Source: Mucilaginibacter kameinonensis
GTDB lineage: Bacteria > Bacteroidota > Bacteroidia > Sphingobacteriales > Sphingobacteriaceae
DNA length: 64,000 bases
Direction of reading: 5' to 3'
Assembly (NCBI RefSeq): GCF_003675385.1
Contig: NZ_RCWZ01000004.1
Coordinates: 186,001-250,000, forward strand
In this document: positions 25,266 through 33,406 of the stretch, one piece after another
Layout: every line of letters starts with the position of its first letter
Numbering within the stretch: position 1 is the stretch's first letter
Program-made: the position numbers and the translations under genes
The notes under the pieces: model-generated
What the model saw: the letters and a program-made list of their open reading frames with translations, nothing else
Databases searched by the model: none
What the model was told of the DNA's origin: nothing

Positions 25266-25640
25266 TCGTTTTTGTTATTTCATTATTACCCCACGTCATG
25301 CCGAACTTGTTTCGGCACCCCACCTGCTAAGCACACCTTGTGAGCGTCGCTTGTATGATGGGATCCCGAAACAAGTTCGGGATGACGTCGTGTTCATTAT
25401 TTACATTTCAAGTACCGCTGGTTCGAGCCAATCAGGAAAAAATCCTAAATCGAACATCCGAAATCCGAAATCATCAGTGCGTTACCTCCGGCCCGGGCTA
25501 TCCGCTCATACGCCTGCAGGCATTACGCTCATGGCCGGTATCCGCTGCTATCCCTAACGCGGGGGTAGTGATCAGAGATTAGTTTACTGCTAACACCTAT
25601 CCCGCCTAACCTCTAACCTCCTATCACTAATCTCCAAACG
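25266..25640. other. intergenic region with repeat elements
   Basis: No gene is supported here. It holds a long palindromic element at 25293-25388, then degenerate A/T-rich and GC-rich text. GAGATTAG near 25573 and CTAATCTC near 25627 form a loose inverted repeat. Frames of 80-100 codons on the plus strand run across the palindrome, show no domain and are not accepted. Confidence 0.5.
25293..25388. repeat. REP-like long palindromic intergenic element
   Basis: The arms ACGTCATGCCGAACTTGTTT (25293-25312) and AAACAAGTTCGGGATGACGT (25369-25388) are complementary apart from one position, around a loop of about 55 nt. The layout (GTCAT at the outer end, about 90-100 bp overall) matches the elements at 11540 and 50623. 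Confidence 0.8.
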
Positions 25641-26048
25641 CTACAACTTTACCGCCAGCGATGTGATAATGAAATAACCCGTCCATGCCACAAATAACAC
25701 AATGCCTACAATCAGCCACCAGGGGATACTTTGTGGTGTTTCACTACCCTGCAGCATAAATGCCTTCTGATCTCCTTTGCCATAGGCGTTGATCATGAGA
25801 GGTAGTACCCCCTCCACAATCTCGTCCTTTTTTAAACCTTCAATCGCTATCGCAGGGCCGTTACGCACTACAAATGGTATCAGCTTGATGCCTTCCTTGC
25901 CCTGATGGTCTTTACTTACTACTTTCAGTACATGGTTGCCATCCGTCAGTTTTCGGGTATCCAGATCAAAGGTTACCGGTGCCGGGAACTCTCCTATCGG
26001 CTTCGGGTCTTCATCAATAAACAGGGTTACAAAACTTTGGTCTCTCAT
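25641..26048 (-). CDS. cbb3 oxidase-associated membrane protein of unknown function, 135 aa
   Basis: The protein has an N-terminal soluble part that looks like an all-beta Ig-type fold (DGNHVLKVVSKDHQGKEGIK) and a single C-terminal membrane helix (IPWWLIVGIVLFVAWTGYFI). It overlaps the previous small membrane protein gene by 4 bp and ends the cbb3 oxidase operon. I recognise no named family. By position it may be an assembly or accessory subunit, which is inference only. Confidence 0.7.
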   Translation of the reverse strand: MRDQSFVTLFIDEDPKPIGEFPAPVTFDLDTRKLTDGNHVLKVVSKDHQGKEGIKLIPFVVRNGPAIAIEGLKKDEIVEGVLPLMINAYGKGDQKAFMLQGSETPQSIPWWLIVGIVLFVAWTGYFIITSLAVKL

Positions 26049-26311
26049 GGCTTCAGGTCGTTTAAAATCATCCGTTTAATGTGTTCCTCGTTCTTTTCAC
26101 CAGGTTTTATAAAACATTTGATGGTTGCCACCAGCACGTACAGTGTAATGACTACCATTACAAATACAATAAGATAGTCCCAGTTACTATCCGGACCGGC
26201 GCCGTGGGTTATCCCTCCAAAACCGGCTGGTTGTTGTTTCTTGCAGGCGTCGCAGGCCATGGCATCCAGTTTAAGGATGAGCATGAGCAGCAGTATGATA
26301 TATCTTTTCAT
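26045..26311 (-). CDS. small membrane protein of cbb3 operon with CxxC, 88 aa
   Basis: A signal-like N-terminus (MKRYIILLLMLILKLDAMA) is followed directly by CDACKK, a CxxC pair, then a membrane helix (YLIVFVMVVITLYVLVATIK) and a short charged tail. It lies 18 bp after ccoO and overlaps the next gene by 4 bp. The CxxC next to the membrane could bind copper or take part in haem or copper delivery, but this is inferred from sequence pattern and context only. Confidence 0.72.
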   Translation of the reverse strand: MKRYIILLLMLILKLDAMACDACKKQQPAGFGGITHGAGPDSNWDYLIVFVMVVITLYVLVATIKCFIKPGEKNEEHIKRMILNDLKP

Positions 26312-26329
26312 TTTGAGCTTCTGATTGGT

Positions 26330-27370
26330 TTACTTTTTAGCGGCTATTGTTTCGGGTTTACCAAACGAGGCGATGATCTTTTTCACCTCATCAACCGTTA
26401 CTTGTTTAGAATTGTTACCCCAGTTGCTGCGTTCATGATTTACAATGGCAGCCACTTCTTCGGGCTTAAGATTGTTATTGGTGCCCACGGCAGGCATTAC
26501 ACCATAACCTTCACTAACACGGCCATTATAGCCTTTCATGATAATGGTTACCTGCACTTCAGGATTATCATCCAACACTACCTTGCTGCCTTTCAGCGAT
26601 GGAAAGGCACCCACCAATCCCTCGCCGTTTCCCTGGTGGCATGACTGGCAATTGCTTGCATAAAGTGCCGCGCCATCAAACTCCGGTTTAGCGGCAGGGC
26701 CTTTGCTTGGAGCAGCCGCAGCTTTTTCAGCGTCGCTTTTCCCATATAGGAATATCGGTACGGGTTTACCATCGGGCAGGGTAATTTCTTTTAACGACCG
26801 CAGGTACGCTACCAGCGCCACAGCTTTATGCGTAGCTACTATTTTGCCTGTTATGCCTTTTTTAAAATCATCGGGTACATTCACTACCTCGTCATTTGGC
26901 CATGCGTAGTCCTTTATATCAAACAGCCACTCGTACGAAGGCATAACCGATTCGGCCACTACCGACCGTGGGTTAAACAAATGCAGGTAATGCCAGTCGT
27001 TACTTGGCTGCCGGGTCCCCACGTTGGTTAAATCAGGCCCGGTACGTTCCGAACCCATGAGGGTTGCGGTGTTACGCCAAACATCGGTACGAGTAATGTT
27101 GGCATAATCGGCAGCTATGTTCGGACGTTTGCCCCAAACTTTGTCCATATCCACATTACGTACCTGCTGAGTATGGCAGGCCACACATCCTTCGGCAATA
27201 AAAACAGCTTTACCTTCGGTTTCAAGCGCATTCAGCGGCTTACTGCCCGGCAAAGGGGCATTATGGTTCTGACTGGTAAACGCAGGCCCTATCGCCACAA
27301 AAAATGTGAGCAGCACAAAGAAGCATAACGCGGCAGTAAAAAGTTTTTTATGGTTGTTATAAATTTCCAT
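26330..27370 (-). CDS. ccoO: cbb3-type cytochrome c oxidase subunit II fused to a second cytochrome c domain
   Basis: The 346-residue protein has an N-terminal membrane anchor and a CcoO/FixO domain with CVACHTQQVRN and SERTGPDLTNVGTRQPSNDW. After about residue 225 comes a second cytochrome c domain with SNCQSCHQGNGEG. Two CxxCH sites are seen. Typical CcoO is about 200-240 residues with one haem, and CcoP normally carries the other two, so this protein seems to combine CcoO with part of the CcoP role. It follows ccoN after 5 bp. Confidence 0.9.
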   Translation of the reverse strand: MEIYNNHKKLFTAALCFFVLLTFFVAIGPAFTSQNHNAPLPGSKPLNALETEGKAVFIAEGCVACHTQQVRNVDMDKVWGKRPNIAADYANITRTDVWRNTATLMGSERTGPDLTNVGTRQPSNDWHYLHLFNPRSVVAESVMPSYEWLFDIKDYAWPNDEVVNVPDDFKKGITGKIVATHKAVALVAYLRSLKEITLPDGKPVPIFLYGKSDAEKAAAAPSKGPAAKPEFDGAALYASNCQSCHQGNGEGLVGAFPSLKGSKVVLDDNPEVQVTIIMKGYNGRVSEGYGVMPAVGTNNNLKPEEVAAIVNHERSNWGNNSKQVTVDEVKKIIASFGKPETIAAKK

Positions 27371-27375
27371 GGCTA

Positions 27376-29526
27376 TCAGATTTCAGCGTTAACGGGTACG
27401 TTCTTTAATTCATCAAAAACTTCCTTCCTGATATCGGGATCACTTTTATGCCCCGAAAACATCACATAAATGTTCCAGGCAAACACCAGGTGCGATGCCC
27501 ACATCAGCGAGCCACCAATGGCACGCCACAACCAGTAAGGGGCCATGAGCACCACACTGTCAATAAATGGTTTTCCCTCGCGCCAGGCTATACCTTTCAG
27601 GGTACCGCCTACCATAAGCGGAATGGTATAGAACAATAAACCAATAAAAGCCATCCAGAAATGCGCGCCTACCAGGCCCTGTTTCGGTTCGTTACCGGTA
27701 AGTCTTGGTACTATGGTATAAATACTTGCCCAAAGAAAAAAGGCAATGATACCGTACATGGTAAGGTGCGAATGGGCGGTAGTAAAATCGGTAAAGTGCC
27801 AGATGAGGTTGGTTTCCCGGAACGCTTCGGCAGTTCCTTGCGTTGAACCTGTGAAATAAAACAGGATCCCAACGATATAGAATGGCAATGTATAGCTTCG
27901 TCCTATCTTATTAAAATTCCCCCTGAAGGTCATGATAAAATTAGTAGTGCCCGAAAATACCGGGATCAGCATTCCCATACTGCCTACTATAGCTACCGTT
28001 TGCAGCCACCAGGGTATGGAGCTGAAAATGAAGTGATGCGTACCTATCAGCGTATAAAACAAAATCTGCGACCAGAAAGCCAGGATGCCCAGACTATAGG
28101 AGTAAATTGGTGTATTCAGTTGCTGCGGCAAAAAGTAGTAAACCAGCCCAAGGTTAAAGAACATGAACCACATGCCCACGGCCTGGTGCATATAATAGCC
28201 TTGAATAATGGTTTCACCAAGGCCGTTCTGGTAAAAGGGCAGATAGCCAACCGTTACTATCACTGTTAAAAACATCATGGCCGAAACGATGTACCAATTA
28301 GAGATATAAATTTCTTTGGTTTTACGCTGCGCTATGGTTTGGATATAATTGGCGAGGCTTACCACAATACCTGCAGCAAAAAGCGCCATCACCGGCCATA
28401 TATATTCACGGTATTCGCCGCCACCGTTGTTGATACCGGCCATGAGCATACCGCTACCCAAAACAATGGCCGCATTCATGAGTATGAGCGAGTAATATCC
28501 CCGTTTTATGCTGTAAACCGCTGTATTACTTACCGTGCTCACCACATAGTAACCCAACCCCAGCATAGCCATTGACGACCATCCCCAGAAAACCATATTG
28601 GTATGTACCGGCCTTAAGCGGCCAAAACTCAGCCAGCTGATATGATCGGCATCCGGCGATACGAACTTGATACCTAAGTACTCGCCAATTGTTGTACCCA
28701 GCACCAGCCACAGCGCGGCGCTGCCCAGGTACCACATAATCAGCTTTACAAGTTTGGGATCTGTTTGGTGCTTATGCGCCGCTTTACGCTTGGAAGCAAA
28801 AAACCGCGGACCATGAACTTCATCAATATTAAGCAGGATACCTTTTGAATCTTCGGGCGCTATTGTTCCGGCAAGTTCATTATTGGTTAAACGGTAGTCA
28901 AGCGCGTGTTTACGTTTGATAATTTCATCATAAATAGCATCGTCATGATCAACGGCATCGGCCAGCTGGCGGGTTTCTTTTTTTACACGGCGATAGCGGG
29001 TTTTAGCCGCCAGGTTACGAACTTTCAAAGCCACCAGAAAAACGGTTACCACCAGCGGAATAAAGATCAGCGTAAGCATAATGATCATACCGGGGCTGGT
29101 TAATATGTTTTTATTTTCGCCTGGTGCCTGCGCATGTACTGCTAATGACGAAAGCACAAGCAGCAGCACCATAACAGCCGTAAAACCGTTGTTACCGCCT
29201 TTGGCTTTGCTGATAGCCTTTTTACGGCTGTTGCGGCGGCTTATCAGCTGATCAAGCTGACGGCTATCCAGTCGGTTTATCTGGCTGAATACCCATTTGT
29301 CTCCGTATTTTTCATAGATGGCCTCATCTTCTCTCAGACCACGTGCCAGGCGGATAAGCCAGAGTAGCAGCAATAACAAAAAGAAAATGGTAATTCCAAT
29401 AAGGATGCAGGCACCGGTATTAAAGGCGGGATCGGGCTTCAATACATCGGATGCATAGGTAGCCGCGCCGGCGATCAACAGCAGCATACCTATCAGGATA
29501 ATGGTTAAGTAGATTTTGAGTTTCAT
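27376..29526 (-). CDS. ccoN: cbb3-type cytochrome c oxidase subunit I with long N-terminal extension
   Basis: The catalytic core begins near residue 258. The His ligand segment FGRLRPVHTNMVFWGW has His308, and downstream IGTHHFIFSSIPWW supplies the CuB ligands and TTAHSHLTMYGI further haem ligands. The core of about 460 residues is normal for CcoN. The first 257 residues are extra, with three or four membrane segments (about 5-26, 40-60, 115-133, 137-168) joined by basic cytoplasmic loops. The enzyme reduces O2 at low oxygen and pumps protons. It is the first gene of the oxidase operon, just below the Rrf2 gene. Confidence 0.92.
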   Translation of the reverse strand: MKLKIYLTIILIGMLLLIAGAATYASDVLKPDPAFNTGACILIGITIFFLLLLLLWLIRLARGLREDEAIYEKYGDKWVFSQINRLDSRQLDQLISRRNSRKKAISKAKGGNNGFTAVMVLLLVLSSLAVHAQAPGENKNILTSPGMIIMLTLIFIPLVVTVFLVALKVRNLAAKTRYRRVKKETRQLADAVDHDDAIYDEIIKRKHALDYRLTNNELAGTIAPEDSKGILLNIDEVHGPRFFASKRKAAHKHQTDPKLVKLIMWYLGSAALWLVLGTTIGEYLGIKFVSPDADHISWLSFGRLRPVHTNMVFWGWSSMAMLGLGYYVVSTVSNTAVYSIKRGYYSLILMNAAIVLGSGMLMAGINNGGGEYREYIWPVMALFAAGIVVSLANYIQTIAQRKTKEIYISNWYIVSAMMFLTVIVTVGYLPFYQNGLGETIIQGYYMHQAVGMWFMFFNLGLVYYFLPQQLNTPIYSYSLGILAFWSQILFYTLIGTHHFIFSSIPWWLQTVAIVGSMGMLIPVFSGTTNFIMTFRGNFNKIGRSYTLPFYIVGILFYFTGSTQGTAEAFRETNLIWHFTDFTTAHSHLTMYGIIAFFLWASIYTIVPRLTGNEPKQGLVGAHFWMAFIGLLFYTIPLMVGGTLKGIAWREGKPFIDSVVLMAPYWLWRAIGGSLMWASHLVFAWNIYVMFSGHKSDPDIRKEVFDELKNVPVNAEI

Positions 29527-29646
29527 ATAAAATATATTAATACCTTTTTATCTTTTAAATTGATCGTTTTAATACATCTATAATTTTATTTGTTAAAAAA
29601 ATTCAAATGATTTTGACCTCGCCTGTAACCTTTTGGGCGAGTTAGG

Positions 29647-30084
29647 TTATTTTTTTAATACTACTATTCCCAGGTTCAGATCTTCGTTGAACTGGCCTAT
29701 GGTGATAGATTCAAGCATGTTTTGTAAACGGTTCCTTACGTCTAAAAAATCATGGTGCAAAGGGCAGGGATTTTTTGATGAACACTCCTTTAATCCTAAA
29801 CCGCAATCTCTGAATATGCCCCCGCCATCAACCGCTTCTATAACATCTGATAGCGGGCGGGACAGATTTTGCGCATCAAGATAAAAACCGCCGTTAGGCC
29901 CCTTTACCGATTGAATGATGCCTCTTTTGCTCAGATCCTGAAGAATCTTGGCCAGGAAATGTTCGGGAGAATCAATATTTACGGCTATTTCCTTTATACC
30001 TACCCTACTGCCATCGGCGGTTTGCTGGGCTATAAAAAATACCGCCCTTACCGCATACTCACATGTTTTCGAAAATATTCCCAT
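29647..30084 (-). CDS. Rrf2 family transcriptional regulator, probably Fe-S
   Basis: The start is set at ATG 30084 (MGIFSKTCEYAVRAVFFIAQ), the usual Rrf2 opening; a frame 5 codons longer exists. The 145-residue protein has a winged helix (SPEHFLAKILQDLSKRGII, then VKGPNGGF) and three Cys residues in CGLGLKECSSKNPC followed by HH, fitting a 2Fe-2S or 4Fe-4S cluster as in IscR and NsrR. With an NO detoxification cluster and cbb3 oxidase genes beside it, an NsrR-like NO or redox sensor role is likely (inference). Its own upstream region has a perfect 12-bp dyad. Confidence 0.88.
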   Translation of the reverse strand: MGIFSKTCEYAVRAVFFIAQQTADGSRVGIKEIAVNIDSPEHFLAKILQDLSKRGIIQSVKGPNGGFYLDAQNLSRPLSDVIEAVDGGGIFRDCGLGLKECSSKNPCPLHHDFLDVRNRLQNMLESITIGQFNEDLNLGIVVLKK

Positions 30085-30116
30085 TGCTTTATAAAGCAAA
30101 AGTAGTTATTTCAATC

Positions 30117-30148
30117 AATAATAAAAGACATTTTTATCTTTTATTATT
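30117..30148 (-). promoter_or_regulatory. candidate Rrf2 operator (12-bp dyad)
   Basis: AATAATAAAAGA at 30117-30128 and TCTTTTATTATT at 30137-30148 form a perfect inverted repeat with an 8-bp spacer, 33 bp upstream of the Rrf2 start. The half-site context AAAAGATAAAAA (minus strand) recurs before ccoN at about 29545-29556. Related text is present before the PAS kinase (31300-31315) and between doxX and the HD gene (39050-39072). Autoregulation is inferred. Confidence 0.5.
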
Positions 30149-30169
30149 TCCTTACTTAAACATGACTGT

Positions 30170-31288
30170 TCAAGCCATCAATTTCACGGCCTCCTGCCCG
30201 GTAGTATTAAATTTACTTTGCTGACTAAGCGGCAGGCTAAAAGAGAACACAGCACCTCCGTTTTTTCCGTTCTCGGCCTTCACCGTACCACCGTGTTTTT
30301 GAATAATGTTTTTCACAATATATAAACCCAGGCCCTTACTGTTTTTTTGTCTTACCGACTTTTGATTGCACTGGTAAAATTTCTGGAACAATACCTGGCC
30401 ATTCTCTTCATTAATGCCTACACCCTGATCGTGAATGGATACTTCAACATCGTTCTCATTACGATCGATATTGACGTTGATGTGCGAACATGGCGGCGAA
30501 AATTTAGCAGCATTTGTTAAATAATTGATAAGTACCTGGGTGATCTTGTATTTATCGCCCCTGATAAAAATACTGTCGGCTGTAGGGTATTTACAAAAAC
30601 GATGACCGGGATAAAGGATCTTCATTTCGCCAAGTACGGTATCAACCAGATCATTAATATCAAACAAACTAAAATTGAGCTGTGCCGACCTGTCATCACT
30701 TGTTGATGGCGACAGGTACTCGTCAATCAGTTTTGTCATCCCATTAATATGCTGATCAACCATGTTCAGCAACTTTACCGGTTGTTTATTGATATTGTGC
30801 GCAAGGTGATTGATCAGAAACTGGGTATTGAGCTTAATAATAGTTAAAGGCGCACGCAGTTCATGGTTTACAATGGCCATGCTCAGGCACTCTTCGTTAA
30901 CTTTTTGGGTAACATCTTCAATGGTGCCAATCATTTGTTCGGCAGTGCCCCACCTGCGTGAGTATAATACTCCTGAAAGCTGTACCCATTTTTCGGTACC
31001 GTATGGAGTTATAATTTGTATCTGCTTTTCAAACTTTGTTCCGTTAAAGCAGGCTACCTTAAACTCATGGATCAGCCCGCTCAATTGCCCGGGTTTTATC
31101 AGTTCAAAAAGCTCATCAATATGTTCGTCATATCCTTTTGATAGTTCAAGGATCTTGCGCATCCGCGGGCAAAAGGATACCTTGTTTGATTTGAGTTGAA
31201 TTTTCCAGTTGCCAACGTAAGCCCCTCCTATGGTTTGGTCAGGTATTACACCCGTCCGGTTTTCCATATTTTTGATTTCCCTGTTCAT
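30170..31288 (-). CDS. PAS-domain sensor histidine kinase
   Basis: The 372-residue protein has an N-terminal PAS/PAC region (about 25-130; GTEKWVQLSGVLYSRRWGTA), a HisKA domain with the H-box MAIVNHELRAPLTIIK and an HATPase domain (DQGVGINEENGQVLFQKFYQ and KGLGLYIVKNIIQKHGG). There is no membrane segment, so it senses a cytoplasmic signal. No response regulator is adjacent. It starts 22 bp after the 110-residue gene and probably belongs to a three-gene transcript with it and the membrane protein at 31652. Confidence 0.9.
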   Translation of the reverse strand: MNREIKNMENRTGVIPDQTIGGAYVGNWKIQLKSNKVSFCPRMRKILELSKGYDEHIDELFELIKPGQLSGLIHEFKVACFNGTKFEKQIQIITPYGTEKWVQLSGVLYSRRWGTAEQMIGTIEDVTQKVNEECLSMAIVNHELRAPLTIIKLNTQFLINHLAHNINKQPVKLLNMVDQHINGMTKLIDEYLSPSTSDDRSAQLNFSLFDINDLVDTVLGEMKILYPGHRFCKYPTADSIFIRGDKYKITQVLINYLTNAAKFSPPCSHINVNIDRNENDVEVSIHDQGVGINEENGQVLFQKFYQCNQKSVRQKNSKGLGLYIVKNIIQKHGGTVKAENGKNGGAVFSFSLPLSQQSKFNTTGQEAVKLMA

Positions 31289-31310
31289 GTGGATATGTTT
31301 TTCTTATCTT

Positions 31311-31643
31311 TTATTTTATTACTGATAGATTTAACCTGATTACATTATTAAATTTTGACCACAACCGCAACGACATCCCTTTAATGTACGAGCGGTAATC
31401 GCTCATCAATATCCCTTTCATATCGTAGTTAGTTAACCTGATAGCATACACCAAACTGCAGTTATCATTTGCGTTTGAGGCTCTGCGATGATAGGTTTCC
31501 AGGATCTCAAAATCATCGGGCGAGATCAGTTCATTATATTGCAGGCACCTGATGTGCTCATTCTCGATAATAAAATCGTGATTGAAGCCCCGCTCCTGCA
31601 GATCAATAATGAGATTTACCAATTGTTCATCATCGTAGCGCAT
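31311..31643 (-). CDS. small cytoplasmic protein, 110 aa, of the family often labelled PRPP synthetase-like
   Basis: The pattern SPDDFEILETYHRR, then CSLVYAIRLTNYDMKGILMS, resembles a family of roughly 100-residue Bacteroidota proteins commonly misnamed phosphoribosylpyrophosphate synthetase. No catalytic PRPP synthetase motif is present, so that name should not be used as a function. The gene lies 8 bp after the membrane protein gene and 22 bp before the PAS kinase gene. Confidence 0.7.
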   Translation of the reverse strand: MRYDDEQLVNLIIDLQERGFNHDFIIENEHIRCLQYNELISPDDFEILETYHRRASNANDNCSLVYAIRLTNYDMKGILMSDYRSYIKGMSLRLWSKFNNVIRLNLSVIK

Positions 31644-31651
31644 ATCATCAA

Positions 31652-32065
31652 TTAAATAGGTGAAGCTATCAGTTCATTTTCGATGGTATTACTTATTGTA
31701 TTGCTTTTATAAAGCCATAGGCGGCCTTGTAAAGTCATGTAGAATAGCAGAAGTGATGCTTGCGCTAAAACAAGCGATACAGGAATGCCTGTGGTTACGT
31801 TGGCATTGTTGTTAAACATTAGTAACGCCACGTCGGCCAAAATAAAACCAATACTCATTTGCTTAAGCACAGGCTTATCGGGTACAAGCATAATGATTAG
31901 TAAAGCGAATTTTAATGCGCAGATAGCGTACAATGCTACAGTGAAAAGTTTGGTAGGCAATAAAGGTTCCATCATACCTGTACTAAGTTTAATAAACAAA
32001 CCCGTTACCATAAACATGAGCACACTTACAAGGAAGGTTACCACGAAGCAAATAAACTTTTTCAT
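31652..32065 (-). CDS. membrane protein of unknown function, 137 aa, four helices
   Basis: Four hydrophobic segments are visible (about 5-25, 41-60, 71-88 and 96-115) with short loops. No family motif is recognised. It is the first gene of a probable three-gene transcript ending in the PAS kinase, so it may supply the sensory input to that kinase; this is inference. Confidence 0.68.
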   Translation of the reverse strand: MKKFICFVVTFLVSVLMFMVTGLFIKLSTGMMEPLLPTKLFTVALYAICALKFALLIIMLVPDKPVLKQMSIGFILADVALLMFNNNANVTTGIPVSLVLAQASLLLFYMTLQGRLWLYKSNTISNTIENELIASPI

Positions 32066-32242
32066 AGGCGAACATTACAGGTTATCAAAAACAGTTTAAC
32101 CAATGATTAATTATTAACTGTTGATTTAACAATGTAAAGTTCGGACTGGAGTTGTCCTAAATCAATGTATTAATTATGGTTTCAGTAGTACAAATTACGT
32201 ATAGCCTAAGACGATTAAGTGTTGATATTACACGCGATAGTT

Positions 32243-33187
32243 TTAAGCGTCGATGTTCCCGAATTTCTTTTCGGCCGGGAAAACAAACGTGATCACTACG
32301 CCATCGTTGTCTTCTATTTTTAAATTTCCGTCGAGCTGCTTACTCAGGGCCTTCATCATTTCCATACCTAACGATGAAGCATCTTTAATATCAAAATCCT
32401 CCGGCAGGCCTATCCCATCATCGGCTATATTAAGCATCATGTTATTATCATCAATTGTACCGAGAGAGATGTTTATAAACCCGCGCCTGTTCGGAAAAGC
32501 ATACTTAATGGAATTGGTTATAGCTTCATTCAGCATCAAGCCAATAGGTATAGCCTGGGTAACGTCCATTTTTGCGGGTTCGATCTGCTGCTCAAACCTG
32601 ATACCGCGATCATGCGCGTTATAACTATCTGCAAGATAATTAACCAGTTCGTTGATATAAACCGCTATATCGATATACGCTACGTTTGAACTACTGTATA
32701 GCTTTTGATGGATGAGCGCTATAGCCTGTACCCGGTTCTGGCTTTCGCGGATGGCGGCAAGCGCCGCGTTGTTTTTTAAAAATGCTGATTGTGTATTGAG
32801 CAGGCTCATCACTATTTGCAGGTTATTTTTAACCCGGTGATGCACCTCCTGTAATAACCAGTCTTTTTCATCCAGCAACCGGTCTTTATCTGCAATTAAA
32901 TGTTGTAATGCCTGATTTTGTACATTAATTTCATTCTGTTTCAACTGCAGTTGATTGTTGCTGAATTGCCTTTGCCTGTACCCCATATAAGCAATGATCA
33001 AAATGATAATCATGGCAACAATGCTTATAGTGATAGTATCCCACTTAATAACGTGCGGGGCACTGTTTACCCATAGCGCGTTGAGACGTCCGGAATACTG
33101 CGCCGGTAAGTTTGTGGATATCAAAAGCAACAAACTTGTAAGTATCAGCTTACAATAAAACCGGGGCGAGCTTATATTGATATTCAC
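32243..33187 (-). CDS. membrane sensor histidine kinase, HisKA_2 type
   Basis: The 314-residue protein has a signal or first membrane segment at 12-28, a short exported stretch, and a second membrane helix at about 53-67. A coiled linker leads to the HisKA_2 box LLQEVHHRVKNNLQIVMSLL, and a HATPase domain (IADDGIGLPEDFDI) follows. This family often signals to non-standard receivers. No partner is adjacent. The 219-bp gap to the activator gene upstream carries AATCAGGGAT, also found before that activator. Confidence 0.88.
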   Translation of the reverse strand: MNINISSPRFYCKLILTSLLLLISTNLPAQYSGRLNALWVNSAPHVIKWDTITISIVAMIIILIIAYMGYRQRQFSNNQLQLKQNEINVQNQALQHLIADKDRLLDEKDWLLQEVHHRVKNNLQIVMSLLNTQSAFLKNNAALAAIRESQNRVQAIALIHQKLYSSSNVAYIDIAVYINELVNYLADSYNAHDRGIRFEQQIEPAKMDVTQAIPIGLMLNEAITNSIKYAFPNRRGFINISLGTIDDNNMMLNIADDGIGLPEDFDIKDASSLGMEMMKALSKQLDGNLKIEDNDGVVITFVFPAEKKFGNIDA

Positions 33188-33406
33188 TTGATATTATTTT
33201 TATGACCAGCCTAAACCAAACAGATCCTGCTTGAAAAGCGTGCATATTCACACATAAACCTGCACTCAAATTCAACTTATAAAAATAATATGCTAACTAA
33301 AGCCCACCAATGTATTAATCAGGGATTTTGATGTATAAATTACATATTGTTCCGCCATCCGCACAACTAAACAGCGTATTAATTTATATCATTAACAATC
33401 AGAATA

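Noticed and set aside
25246..25582. Plus-strand frames of 80-103 codons across the palindromic element
   Set aside because: They read through a repeat element and low-information sequence and show no domain or start signal.
26081..26644. 187-codon plus-strand frame opposite cbb3 operon genes
   Set aside because: It overlaps three well-supported minus-strand genes with CxxCH and membrane motifs.
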